DNA of 64,000 bases from Fontibacterium temperatum (GTDB lineage: Bacteria > Pseudomonadota > Alphaproteobacteria > Pelagibacterales > Pelagibacteraceae): NCBI GenBank assembly GCA_964203055.1, contig CAXNKS010000001.1, positions 1-64,000 on the forward strand, read 5' to 3'. The notes under the pieces were generated by a model. The model was not told the DNA's origin, ran no database searches, and worked only from the letters and a program-made list of their open reading frames with translations. Shown one piece after another: positions 26,124 through 35,045 of this stretch; the stretch's first letter is position 1, and every line of letters starts with the position of its first letter. Made by a program: the position numbers and the translations under genes.

Positions 26124-26780
26124 TTAATTATCTTTTTGATTTAAAGTTCCAGAAAGCATGTCATCTATATTGGTAAAAATGTCTTCTTTAGATTGTTTGT
26201 CTAAATCATCTTTGGCAAATTTATTAGTACCAAAAATAGATCTATCCAAACGACTATCTATTAAGCCAGCGGAAGCTAACTCTTCCGAGTTAGGTAGGTC
26301 TGATAAAGATTTTAAATTAAAATGACTTAAAAAAACATCAGTTGTTACATACAATAAAGGCTTACCGGGCACTTCTTTTCTGCCTTGTGGTTTTACCCAT
26401 CCAAGTTCAAATAAAATTTCTAAAGTTCCAGTACTAAATGAAACTCCTCTAATCTCTTCAATTTCAGAACGGGTTACTGGTTGATGATATGCAATGATAG
26501 CTAAAGTTTCTATTGTGGCTTTTGATAATTTCCTTTGCTGAACAACTTCACTTGCAATTTTTTTTGATAAATTTTCAGCAGTTCTAAAAGACCATTTGTT
26601 AGAAATTTCGTAAAGATTTATACCCCTTTCAATAAATTCCGATTGCAATTCTTTTAAAATTTTTAAAATATCAACATTTAGTTCAATTTTAGATTTTATT
26701 GTTTCAATATCTAAGGGTTCATCGGCTGCAAATAAAATAGCTTCGATTAATCTTTTTGCATCTTTGTTTTTATTTAACAT
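26124..26780 (-). CDS. scpB: segregation and condensation protein B
   Basis: A winged-helix partner of ScpA and SMC in chromosome condensation. The N-terminal IEAILFAADEPLDIETIK and the central TLAIIAYHQPVTRSEIEEIRG with GWVKPQGRKEVPGKP are signature ScpB blocks. Length of 218 is typical. Two bases separate it from scpA upstream. Confidence 0.95.
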   Translation of the reverse strand: MLNKNKDAKRLIEAILFAADEPLDIETIKSKIELNVDILKILKELQSEFIERGINLYEISNKWSFRTAENLSKKIASEVVQQRKLSKATIETLAIIAYHQPVTRSEIEEIRGVSFSTGTLEILFELGWVKPQGRKEVPGKPLLYVTTDVFLSHFNLKSLSDLPNSEELASAGLIDSRLDRSIFGTNKFAKDDLDKQSKEDIFTNIDDMLSGTLNQKDN

Positions 26781-26782
26781 AG

Positions 26783-27556
26783 TTATTTAGCTTTAATTAA
26801 TATCTTATCAAAATTTTTTTTTTGCATAATTGATAATTTTCCTTCTCTAACTAACTCTAAGCTTCCAGCAAATGTTCCTGCTAATCCTGATTTTCTTAAA
26901 TTTTTTGATCCTGAAAATGATCCTGGAACTACGTCTTTAATGTCTCTCCAATCAATTAATTCTTTTAGTAAACTTGTAATTTTTTTTATAGCCTCTTCCA
27001 TTGTATAAACTGGCAACTTTGAAATATTCATAATAGAAAAATTTTGTTTTCTTTTTATTTCGGCATAAGACTTAATAAGTTCATAAAGAGAAACTTCATA
27101 TTTTGAATTTGAAATTTTTTTAATACCTTCTCGAATACCTTTTGTAAAAATATCTCTTCCTAATTGTTTTTGAGAAACAAGTTTGTCAGAAAGAAATCTA
27201 ATTGCTTCTAATTTTCTTAATTGCATTTTAAGTTTTTCAGCCATTTGAATAGCCGAAAAATCATCTTCAAAGTCATCAGGTAATAATAATCTAGACTTTA
27301 AATAAGCAAGCCATGTTGCCATAACCAAAAAATCAGCCGCTAATTCTAAATTTTTTTTAATATTATTTATAAATTTTAAATACTCATCAGCTAATTGAAC
27401 GATAGAAATCTTCATAAGATCAACTTTTTGAGATTTTGCTAAATCTAAAAGCAACTCTAGCGGACCTTCGTAATTATCAATGTTGAGATTAAATTTATCT
27501 TCCACTTGTTCTACATGCTCTACTGAAAGAGGTTTTAATTCAACAATACTATCCAT
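26783..27556 (-). CDS. scpA: segregation and condensation protein A
   Basis: Kleisin subunit that bridges SMC heads. It shows the conserved NYEGPLELLLDLAKSQKVDL at residues 28-47, then ADFLVMATWLAYLKSRLLLP near 90, and a C-terminal winged-helix region with FAGSLELVREGKL. Length of 257 is normal. It follows nagZ in the usual alphaproteobacterial order argS-nagZ-scpA-scpB-tat. Confidence 0.95.
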   Translation of the reverse strand: MDSIVELKPLSVEHVEQVEDKFNLNIDNYEGPLELLLDLAKSQKVDLMKISIVQLADEYLKFINNIKKNLELAADFLVMATWLAYLKSRLLLPDDFEDDFSAIQMAEKLKMQLRKLEAIRFLSDKLVSQKQLGRDIFTKGIREGIKKISNSKYEVSLYELIKSYAEIKRKQNFSIMNISKLPVYTMEEAIKKITSLLKELIDWRDIKDVVPGSFSGSKNLRKSGLAGTFAGSLELVREGKLSIMQKKNFDKILIKAK

Positions 27557-27577
27557 TTAATTTATTTAACTGATTCT

Positions 27578-28531
27578 TTAGTTAAATTTATTAAAATTTG
27601 CCTTAACTTTTTGAGTTATTCTGTAGGTAAAATTATCAATTTCTGGCACGACTAAAGAAAGTTTCTTCATTTCATCTATCTTTCCATTGCAATGTAATAA
27701 TAAGTTACAACCTGCATCTAGGCTCAATTTAGCATTTTTAACAATTCCACCTGATAAAGCTTTCATACAAATATCGTCGGACATCAATATTCCTCTAAAT
27801 TTTATATATTTCCTAATTATACCGTGAATTATTTTCTTTGATTGGGTGACGCATTTATCAGGGTCTAATTTTTCATACAAAATATGGGCTGTCATTGCTA
27901 AATAGCTATTTACTTTTTTAAATGTTTTAAAATCATTCTTTTTTAAATATTCCAAAGAAAAATTTACTTTAGGTAAATGATAATGAGAATCTATATTTGT
28001 ACAGCCATGACCTGGAATGTGTTTGGTAACGATCTCTAGTCCTGAATTCTTATAAAAATTTATTAAATATTTAGATAATTTTATAACAATATTATATTTT
28101 TTTGAAAAAGCCCTATTCCCAATAATGCTGTTTTTGTCTTCATTAAATAAATCAAGAACTGGAACTGTATTTATGTTAATGCCACAATATTTTAAGATAG
28201 AAATGTTTATTTTAAGAAATTTATTAAATTCTGAATAAAATATATTATTATTTTTATAGATATCCCCAAAATACTTTGCGTTATATTTATCAAGATTAAT
28301 AATTTTTCTAAAACGATTAACTTTGCCTCCTTCTTGATCAATCAATATTGGAAAATTTTTATCTTTAAAAAGTTCTCTTACACTACAAGTTAAATTTCTA
28401 ACCTGGTCTAAATTATTAATATTTCTAGAAAATAATATTATACCCCATGGTTTATATTTTTTAAAAAAATTAATTTCTTTTAAATTTAATTTAAACCCAC
28501 TTATTCCAAATATAATTGCGTGTGTTTTCAA
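27578..28531 (-). CDS. nagZ: beta-N-acetylhexosaminidase NagZ
   Basis: Glycoside hydrolase family 3 enzyme that removes N-acetylglucosamine from anhydro-muropeptides during cell-wall recycling. Visible are LIDQEGGKVNRFR, VTKHIPGHGCTNIDSHYHLP (the KH(I)PGHG substrate motif with the His of the catalytic dyad) and LMSDDICMKALSG (nucleophile Asp). Length of 317 is typical. It is 21 bp from scpA. Confidence 0.94.
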   Translation of the reverse strand: MKTHAIIFGISGFKLNLKEINFFKKYKPWGIILFSRNINNLDQVRNLTCSVRELFKDKNFPILIDQEGGKVNRFRKIINLDKYNAKYFGDIYKNNNIFYSEFNKFLKINISILKYCGININTVPVLDLFNEDKNSIIGNRAFSKKYNIVIKLSKYLINFYKNSGLEIVTKHIPGHGCTNIDSHYHLPKVNFSLEYLKKNDFKTFKKVNSYLAMTAHILYEKLDPDKCVTQSKKIIHGIIRKYIKFRGILMSDDICMKALSGGIVKNAKLSLDAGCNLLLHCNGKIDEMKKLSLVVPEIDNFTYRITQKVKANFNKFN

Positions 28532-28535
28532 AATT

Positions 28536-28805
28536 CTATTTTATTAACTCCCAATATTGTTTTTGTTTGTAAATCTTTTTAAAAAATTCATCATTATCTA
28601 TTCTTTTTTTAAAATCTGCGGATGAGCTAATTTTATCTAGTTTTTCAATATATGAATTTAAGTAAATCAAATAAGTTTCTCTTTTTTTATCTGTATTTTT
28701 AATAAATGTACTAGAATTATAATAAAATACACAAACAAATAGAAAAGAAATAACAAGAAAAAAAGATATTATATTTAATAAATTTTTTTTCATTAAGTTA
28801 ATCAC
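28536..28805 (-). CDS. small single-span membrane protein of unknown function
   Basis: An 89-residue protein with one N-terminal membrane segment (about 8-29, LLNIISFFLVISFLFVCVF) and a short charged extracytoplasmic tail (KKRETYLIYLNSYIEKLDKI). Many alphaproteobacteria carry a SPOR-domain protein at this place between argS and nagZ. The first half (cytoplasmic tail plus helix) would fit such a protein, but no SPOR domain remains. It overlaps argS by 4 bases, so expression is likely coupled. Confidence 0.6.
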   Translation of the reverse strand: MINLMKKNLLNIISFFLVISFLFVCVFYYNSSTFIKNTDKKRETYLIYLNSYIEKLDKISSSADFKKRIDNDEFFKKIYKQKQYWELIK

Positions 28806-30523
28806 ATCTCAACCGGTGCAGTTACATTTAGAATATCTAGGCCACTTTTTAAAACTAATTGCATTTTTTTAATTAAAAATAATCTTACAGATTGAAGCTC
28901 AGGTTGATTATCGTTTAAAATTTTTAAATTATCATTCTCATTTCCAGAGTTCCAATATGTGTGAAATAAGCTTGCTAATTCATATAAATAAAATGGTACT
29001 CTATGAGGTTCTAAATGATGTGCCGATAATTCTAAACATTTTGGCCATTCGGCTATTTTTTTAATTATGTCAATTTCAATTTCCTGATTAAGCAAATCTA
29101 AATTTAATTTTTTTTCATTACTAATTTCATATTTGTTTTTTCTAAATAGAGAACAGATTCTAGCGTGAGCATACTGAACATAAAATACTGGATTTTCTTT
29201 TGAATGATCGGTGACTGAATCGAAATCGAAATCTAACTGAGAGTCATTACTTCTGTATATCATCATGAATCTTACGGAATCTTTGCCCACTTCCTTTATA
29301 AGATCACTTGCAGTTATAAAGTCTCCTGCTCTTTTAGACATCTTTAACTGACTTCCAGATTTAAATAATTTTACTAACTGACAAACTTTAGAGATAATTT
29401 GTTGCTTGTTTTCTGATAAAGCAGAAACACACGATGCTTGTCTCTTTAAGTAACCAGCATGATCAGCTCCCAATACGTTTATAAGCAAATCAAATTTACG
29501 TTCTATTTTATTAAGATGATAAGCCACATCATTTGCAAAATAAGTCCAGCTACCATCTGATTTTTTTAATGCTCTGTCTGCGTCATCTCCAAATTTAGTA
29601 GACTGAAATAAAATTTGCTTTCTAGGTTCCCAGTCATCAACCTCATTTCCTTTAGGTTTTTCTAAAATTCCTTCATAAACATAATTTTTCTTCTTTAAAA
29701 AATCTAAAGCTTTTTCAACTAATTTTTGATTAACAATATAATTTTCTGAAACAAAATTATCATGAACAATTCCAAGCTCTTTTAAATCATTCTTAATTAA
29801 ATTCATCGCCTCTTCTATGCATGAACTCTTAAAATCATTAAAAATTAAATCGTAATTATCAAAATTAGAAAATTTATTTTTTTTTAAAATATTTTTAGCT
29901 ATATCAATAACATATTCACCGGGATAAAGATCTTGGTCACCTGGAAATAAAGTATTATTTTTTATTTCTAATATTCTAAAATATACCGATTTAACAAACT
30001 GATTAATTTGATTTCCATAATCATTAATATAATATTCTTTTACAACTTTATTTCCGACAAAACTTAATAGGTTTGCTAAAATATCACCAAATACAGCGCC
30101 TCTACAGTGCCCAACATGCAATGGACCAGTTGGATTTGCAGAAACGTATTCGATTAAAATTTTTTTAGATTCTAAATTTTGATTTTTTCCAAAGTCAAAA
30201 TCTACAGATAATATAAAATCGTACCAAAATTTTTTTTCAAAAAAGAAATTTAAAAATCCAGGTTTGGCTACCTCAATTTTTATAATTTCCTTAAATTTTC
30301 CCTCTAATTCTTTTTTTATGATAGTTGCGAGATCAACAGGATTTAGATTATTTTCTTTTGCAAAAATCATTGGCGCATTTGTGCTTAAATCACCATGAGT
30401 TTTTATTTTGGGAATTTCTACTGAAAAATTATCAAATTTTTTCGGCAATTTAATAATTTTTTCTTTTTCTAAAGTTTTAAAAAATTCATTAAGTTTTATT
30501 TTATAATTAATAAAAATATTCAT
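28802..30523 (-). CDS. argS: arginyl-tRNA synthetase
   Basis: Class I synthetase for tRNA-Arg. The HIGH-type motif is in SANPTGPLHVGHCRGAVFGD, the KMSK-type motif is LKMSKRAGDF, and the C-terminal DALR anticodon-binding domain ends in the conserved VCxxLDxLNVxAPVEM-like LDILNVTAPVEM. Length of 573 is typical. It overlaps dgt by 4 bases (ATGA). Confidence 0.97.
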   Translation of the reverse strand: MNIFINYKIKLNEFFKTLEKEKIIKLPKKFDNFSVEIPKIKTHGDLSTNAPMIFAKENNLNPVDLATIIKKELEGKFKEIIKIEVAKPGFLNFFFEKKFWYDFILSVDFDFGKNQNLESKKILIEYVSANPTGPLHVGHCRGAVFGDILANLLSFVGNKVVKEYYINDYGNQINQFVKSVYFRILEIKNNTLFPGDQDLYPGEYVIDIAKNILKKNKFSNFDNYDLIFNDFKSSCIEEAMNLIKNDLKELGIVHDNFVSENYIVNQKLVEKALDFLKKKNYVYEGILEKPKGNEVDDWEPRKQILFQSTKFGDDADRALKKSDGSWTYFANDVAYHLNKIERKFDLLINVLGADHAGYLKRQASCVSALSENKQQIISKVCQLVKLFKSGSQLKMSKRAGDFITASDLIKEVGKDSVRFMMIYRSNDSQLDFDFDSVTDHSKENPVFYVQYAHARICSLFRKNKYEISNEKKLNLDLLNQEIEIDIIKKIAEWPKCLELSAHHLEPHRVPFYLYELASLFHTYWNSGNENDNLKILNDNQPELQSVRLFLIKKMQLVLKSGLDILNVTAPVEM

Positions 30524-31662
30524 TTTATTTTATTGTACAAATCAATAGCAAATTTATCTGTCATGCCAGCAATGAAATCTGAAACTGATCTTTCAAGTCC
30601 CCATTTTTTTTTAAGATCTGGAAGTATAAATTTTTTATTATTTTTAATTAAATATATGTATAAATTTTTTATTATTATTTCTGCCTTGTTTGTCATTTTT
30701 TTTACAGATTTATTTTCATACATATTTAATCTCAAAAATTCACGAATTTGATTATTTGCACTAATAAGCTTGGGTGAAAAACTAACTAAAAAATCACTAG
30801 ATTTATAAACATCTTCGATTGTTTTAATTTTTAATTTTTTAATTTTTTTTTTTGTATGTAGAATTAAGTCCGTAACCATAAAATTAATTATTGATCTTAT
30901 AATTTCGTTTCTTAATAATTTTTCATTTTTAAATTGTTTATTCTTTTTTTTTATAATCTCTCCTATAATAGGCAATTCTTTAATATCATTAATCGAAAAC
31001 AAGCCTGCTCTAATACCATCGTCAATATCATGATTATTATAAGCAATATCATCAGATAAAGCACTAATCTGAGATTCTAGAGATGACTGATCGTAAAAAT
31101 TGATTTTTTTAATTTTATTTAAATTTGGCAAAAGATCTAAATTTTCTTTTACTAAATAATTAGGACCATTATGCTTAACAATTCCGTCTATTGTATTTAT
31201 GGATAAATTCAAACCATCAAAATTTTGATAGGCTTTTTCTAATTCTGTAACCAAACGTATCGAATGAATATTATGATTAAAACCACCATGATCTCTAATG
31301 CAATAATTTAAAATTTCTTCTCCCGCATGACCAAAGGGTGGATGACCAAGATCATGAGCTAAACTTATAGCTTCGGATAAATCTTCATTTAATTTCAAAT
31401 ATCTGGAAATTGATCTTGATATTTGTGACACCTCTAAAGTATGAGTCATTCTTGTTCTGTAATGATCTCCTTCATCATATACAAAAACCTGTGTTTTATA
31501 TTTTAATCTTCTAAACGAAGTTGAGTGTATAATTCTATCTCTGTCTCTTTGATAAAATGATCTATATAGGTTTTTTTTATCTCCAAATTGTCTTCCTAAA
31601 TAATTAGAATTATTAGAAGAAAATTTAACTAATAACTTATTGTAATTATCAACCCCAGACAT
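30520..31662 (-). CDS. dgt: dGTPase-like deoxynucleotide triphosphohydrolase
   Basis: HD-domain enzyme that cleaves dNTPs to nucleoside and triphosphate. The metal-binding residues show as RMTHTLEVSQISRSI, then AHDLGHPPFGHAGEEIL and DDIAYNNHDIDDGI. At 380 residues it is the alphaproteobacterial type-2 form. It is the first gene of the dgt-argS-nagZ-scp-tat run, and its start is only 25 bp from the divergent erpA start. Confidence 0.94.
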   Translation of the reverse strand: MSGVDNYNKLLVKFSSNNSNYLGRQFGDKKNLYRSFYQRDRDRIIHSTSFRRLKYKTQVFVYDEGDHYRTRMTHTLEVSQISRSISRYLKLNEDLSEAISLAHDLGHPPFGHAGEEILNYCIRDHGGFNHNIHSIRLVTELEKAYQNFDGLNLSINTIDGIVKHNGPNYLVKENLDLLPNLNKIKKINFYDQSSLESQISALSDDIAYNNHDIDDGIRAGLFSINDIKELPIIGEIIKKKNKQFKNEKLLRNEIIRSIINFMVTDLILHTKKKIKKLKIKTIEDVYKSSDFLVSFSPKLISANNQIREFLRLNMYENKSVKKMTNKAEIIIKNLYIYLIKNNKKFILPDLKKKWGLERSVSDFIAGMTDKFAIDLYNKIK

Positions 31663-31687
31663 ATATTAATAATAAACATAAAATTGA

Positions 31688-32005
31688 ATGACTAATAATT
31701 TTACCATTACAGATAAAGCTAAAAAAAAGATAGAAAATCTTTTAGAGAAAGAAAATATTAATAAGTTTTTTAGAATTGAAGTCAAAGGCGGAGGTTGCTC
31801 TGGTTACAAATATCATTTCTCAACAGATAATAAAAAAAATGAAGACGACATAATTCTTGAAAATGTTTTAATAGATAAGTCTTCTTTTGCTTTTATCGAA
31901 GGATCGATGCTAGATTTTTCTGAGAAATTAATTGAAAATACTTTTAAAATTACAAATCCTAAAGCCATATCATCATGTGGATGTGGGAGCTCTTTCTCTG
32001 TTTAA
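31688..32005 (+). CDS. erpA: A-type iron-sulfur carrier (ErpA/IscA family)
   Basis: A 105-residue HesB/IscA-type protein that passes Fe-S clusters to target enzymes. The three ligand cysteines are in GGGCSGYKYHF (about residue 37) and the C-terminal SSCGCGSSF. The C-terminal spacing fits ErpA or IscA equally, and no isc or suf genes are near. Its stop codon overlaps the xth start (TAATG), so the two are coupled. Confidence 0.9.
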   Translation: MTNNFTITDKAKKKIENLLEKENINKFFRIEVKGGGCSGYKYHFSTDNKKNEDDIILENVLIDKSSFAFIEGSMLDFSEKLIENTFKITNPKAISSCGCGSSFSV

Positions 32006-32781
32006 TGATAATAAGTAGCTGGAATGTTAATTCTGTAAGAGTAAGATTAAATCACATACTTGAATATCTTAAAAAAAAGAAGCCAAACTTTCTACTTCTT
32101 CAAGAAATTAAAACTGAAAATAAAAATTTTCCATATAAAGAATTAAAAGAAATTGGTTATGATAGTGAAGTGCTGGGTCAAAAATCATACAATGGAGTTG
32201 CTATTATTTATAATAAGAAAATAAATAATATAAATTTTAATATTATTAATGATGAGCAAGAACAATCAAGATCTATTTCCGTTGATATAAATTATAAAAA
32301 AGAATTAATAAAAATTATTTGTGTCTATGTTCCAAATGGAAATCCTGTAGATACTGATAAATATCAATACAAAATTAAATGGCTAAAATCTTTTGAAAGA
32401 TTTTTAGTTGATCAAAATAAATTAAAAAACAAAGTAATAATTGGTGGAGATTTTAATATTATTCCAAATGAAGTTGATGTTTACAATCCAGAAGACTGGG
32501 AAAATGATGCTCTATATAGAATCGAAATAAGAAAATTTTTTAGAAAGATATTAAACGAAGGTTATGAAGATGCATTTAGGTTAATTAATAAAGAACCAAA
32601 CAATTATACATTCTGGGATTATCAATATGGATCTTTTGAAAAAAACAAAGGATTAAGAATTGATCATTTTTTATTATCAAAAAATATTATTCATTTCATC
32701 AAAGACGTAACTATCGATAAATATTTAAGAGCTCTAGAAAGACCTTCTGATCACACTCCTATAAAATTAACTTTAACTTAA
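32005..32781 (+). CDS. xth: exodeoxyribonuclease III
   Basis: AP endonuclease/3'-5' exonuclease of the Mg-dependent EEP family, acting in base excision repair. I chose ATG 32005 because it gives MIISSWNVNSVRVRL, the family N-terminus; a longer frame from 31975 would run inside erpA. Catalytic blocks are LLLQEIKT, VYVPNG, IIGGDFNI, LRIDHFLLS and the final SDHTPI. The length of 258 is typical. Its stop is shared with the convergent manC through TTAA (32778-32781). Confidence 0.95.
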   Translation: MIISSWNVNSVRVRLNHILEYLKKKKPNFLLLQEIKTENKNFPYKELKEIGYDSEVLGQKSYNGVAIIYNKKINNINFNIINDEQEQSRSISVDINYKKELIKIICVYVPNGNPVDTDKYQYKIKWLKSFERFLVDQNKLKNKVIIGGDFNIIPNEVDVYNPEDWENDALYRIEIRKFFRKILNEGYEDAFRLINKEPNNYTFWDYQYGSFEKNKGLRIDHFLLSKNIIHFIKDVTIDKYLRALERPSDHTPIKLTLT

Positions 32782-34163
32782 GCTCTTCCGTAAATATCTT
32801 TGATACGAATAATATCGTCTTCTCCTAGATAGCTACCTGTTTGAACCTCTATAATTTTTAAAATGCTTTTTTGTCTATTTTCAATTCTATGAACTGCTCC
32901 TTGAGGAATAAAAATAGAATCTGACTTATTTAAAGATATATTTTTCTTATTTAGTGTAACATTTGCTTTACCCTGAACCACAACCCAATTTTCAGATCTA
33001 TATTTATGTTTTTGAAGACTAAGAATTGCTCCAGGGTTAACAACTAATTCTTTTACTTGAAAATCTTTACCAACAAATATGTTTGTAAATTGCCCCCAGG
33101 GTCTCAGAGTGGTTGTATGCTGATCTGTAATTTTTGGAAATTTTTTATTAATTATAGGGTAAAGGTTTTTAAGATTATTATTTTTAAGATCCGAAAGATA
33201 AAGAACGTCGTTATTATCAACTGCAAGTACATTTTTTAAATTACTAGCTACAATAGTTCTATTAGAAGAAATATAGGAATTTTTAACATTATTCTTTAAT
33301 ATATTTCCTTTTATATAATTATTATCTTTATCTTTTTTTTCAATTTCCCATTTTTGCATCCAGCTACCTACATCTTTCCAATCACTTGAAAGTTTCGCAG
33401 AAAAGACATTTTTAGATTTTTCTAAGATAGCATGATCAAAAGAAATAGATTTTATTTTTGAATAGTATTTATTATCTAATGTCACAATATGGTTTGTAGT
33501 TTTTGCATTTATATAAGAATCACAAACTTGCAATGCCAATTTATTTTGCAAAATAGAAAATTCATTTAGTAAAGCTGATTTATTCGAAAGAAACATGCCT
33601 GAATTCCAAAGATAATTATTATTTTTAATAAGTTTTTTTGCTCTATTTAAATTTGGCTTTTCGATAAATTTATAGACTTTATTAAAATTTTTATTAATTT
33701 TTTTTGAATATAAATAACCATAACCTGTTTCTGGATAATCAGGCTTAACTCCAAAAATAAAAATTTTATACATATCCAAATTATTTGAAAGTTTCATTAT
33801 TTGTTTCTGAAATACTATTTTTTTTTCAATTATATGATCAGATGAAATAATTAATACAGGTTGATAAAACGTTAAATCATCATCATTCACTGCGGCGAGA
33901 ATTGCTGCTGCTGTATTTTTTTTTGCTGGTTCAACATAAATTTTACAATTTATATTTTTAGTTTCCTCTTTAATTTGGTCTAAAAAATTAGCGTTTGAAC
34001 AGATTGTAATAGGATCAAAATTTACACCTGTAACCCTATCTATTGCGTGTTTTAATAAGCTTTTTCCATTAATTTTAATAAATTGTTTTGGATGTTTTTT
34101 TCTAGATTCTGGCCATAATCTAGTACCTTCTCCTCCGCATAGAATAATTGGTTTAATTTTCAT
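32778..34163 (-). CDS. manC: mannose-1-phosphate guanylyltransferase / mannose-6-phosphate isomerase
   Basis: Bifunctional type II enzyme that makes GDP-mannose for surface polysaccharide. The N-terminal nucleotidyltransferase (about 1-270) has PIILCGGEGTRLWPESRKKH; the C-terminal cupin isomerase (about 350-461) has RPWGQFTNIF, QKHKYRSENWVVVQG and the IFIPQGAVHRIEN metal block. Length of 461 is typical. It overlaps the AEC gene by one base. Its place outside a polysaccharide cluster is consistent with housekeeping glycan supply. Confidence 0.94.
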   Translation of the reverse strand: MKIKPIILCGGEGTRLWPESRKKHPKQFIKINGKSLLKHAIDRVTGVNFDPITICSNANFLDQIKEETKNINCKIYVEPAKKNTAAAILAAVNDDDLTFYQPVLIISSDHIIEKKIVFQKQIMKLSNNLDMYKIFIFGVKPDYPETGYGYLYSKKINKNFNKVYKFIEKPNLNRAKKLIKNNNYLWNSGMFLSNKSALLNEFSILQNKLALQVCDSYINAKTTNHIVTLDNKYYSKIKSISFDHAILEKSKNVFSAKLSSDWKDVGSWMQKWEIEKKDKDNNYIKGNILKNNVKNSYISSNRTIVASNLKNVLAVDNNDVLYLSDLKNNNLKNLYPIINKKFPKITDQHTTTLRPWGQFTNIFVGKDFQVKELVVNPGAILSLQKHKYRSENWVVVQGKANVTLNKKNISLNKSDSIFIPQGAVHRIENRQKSILKIIEVQTGSYLGEDDIIRIKDIYGRA

Positions 34164-35038
34164 TATATTATAAAAAATAAAATAACTGGTATTGAAACAA
34201 TAGAAGCAATAGTTGATACAAAAACAGCTACGCCAATTTCTTGATCATATGAATTATTTTCAGAGGCTATTAAGTATGTCAATATAGCTGCAGGCATTGC
34301 TGATTGTAATATTACAACTTTAGCTACAATGCCATCTAGATTTAATAAATAAACTACAAAAAATCCAATAATTGGACCACTAATAATTTTAAATATACCA
34401 ATTAACAAACCTATTTTTAAATTTTTAATATTAATTTTAGTGAGCGACATTCCTAATGCTAGTAAGACTAAAGGAATAACAAGTCCTGATAAAATTTTGG
34501 TAAAATTATTTATAAAACTAGGCATTTCAATTTTGTAAAATAAAATAATAAGTGAAAATATTAATGATAATAGAACAGGACTTAATAATATTTTTTTTAC
34601 AGAATAGTTTCCTGACGAAATTGCAGTATTGGCTGTAAAATGGCTAACCATAACGATAGAAGCAAAACCAGCCGCTAACGCAAGACCTTCATTACCGAAG
34701 GTCAATAAAGCAAGTGGAAGTCCCATATTACCACTATTAGGATGCATTATTGGTGTTATTAATTTTACAGATGGAAGTTTAAAAATTTTTATAAAGATAT
34801 ATCCAAATAAAAATCCAAGAACTAAAACTAAAAAAGCTGAGGTGAAAATTTTAAAAAAAATATTTATAGTTAAATTAGTCCTAGTTATAGAATCATAAAT
34901 TAAACACGGTAAAGCAATGTTTGAAGCAAGTTTAGTTACTGCGACTATATTAAAATCTTTGTTATAGATGTTCCATAAATAACCAATAAATATTACAAAT
35001 ATGACTGGTAGTATTATATTTAGAATTGTTAGAAACAA
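34163..35038 (-). CDS. AEC-family (auxin efflux carrier-like) transporter
   Basis: A 291-residue membrane protein with about ten hydrophobic segments in two inverted halves, as in the AEC/MleP family of carboxylate and other small-anion transporters. The family blocks ASNIALPCLIYDSI, HPNSGNMGLPLALLTFGNEG and the C-terminal QSAMPAAILTYLIA are visible. The substrate cannot be told from sequence. It lies 7 bp from ilvD on the same strand. Confidence 0.88.
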   Translation of the reverse strand: MFLTILNIILPVIFVIFIGYLWNIYNKDFNIVAVTKLASNIALPCLIYDSITRTNLTINIFFKIFTSAFLVLVLGFLFGYIFIKIFKLPSVKLITPIMHPNSGNMGLPLALLTFGNEGLALAAGFASIVMVSHFTANTAISSGNYSVKKILLSPVLLSLIFSLIILFYKIEMPSFINNFTKILSGLVIPLVLLALGMSLTKINIKNLKIGLLIGIFKIISGPIIGFFVVYLLNLDGIVAKVVILQSAMPAAILTYLIASENNSYDQEIGVAVFVSTIASIVSIPVILFFII

Positions 35039-35045
35039 TTATTCC

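Noticed and set aside
31975..32004. Upstream start for xth at 31975
   Set aside because: It would lie in the Cys-rich end of erpA, and the family N-terminus starts at 32005.
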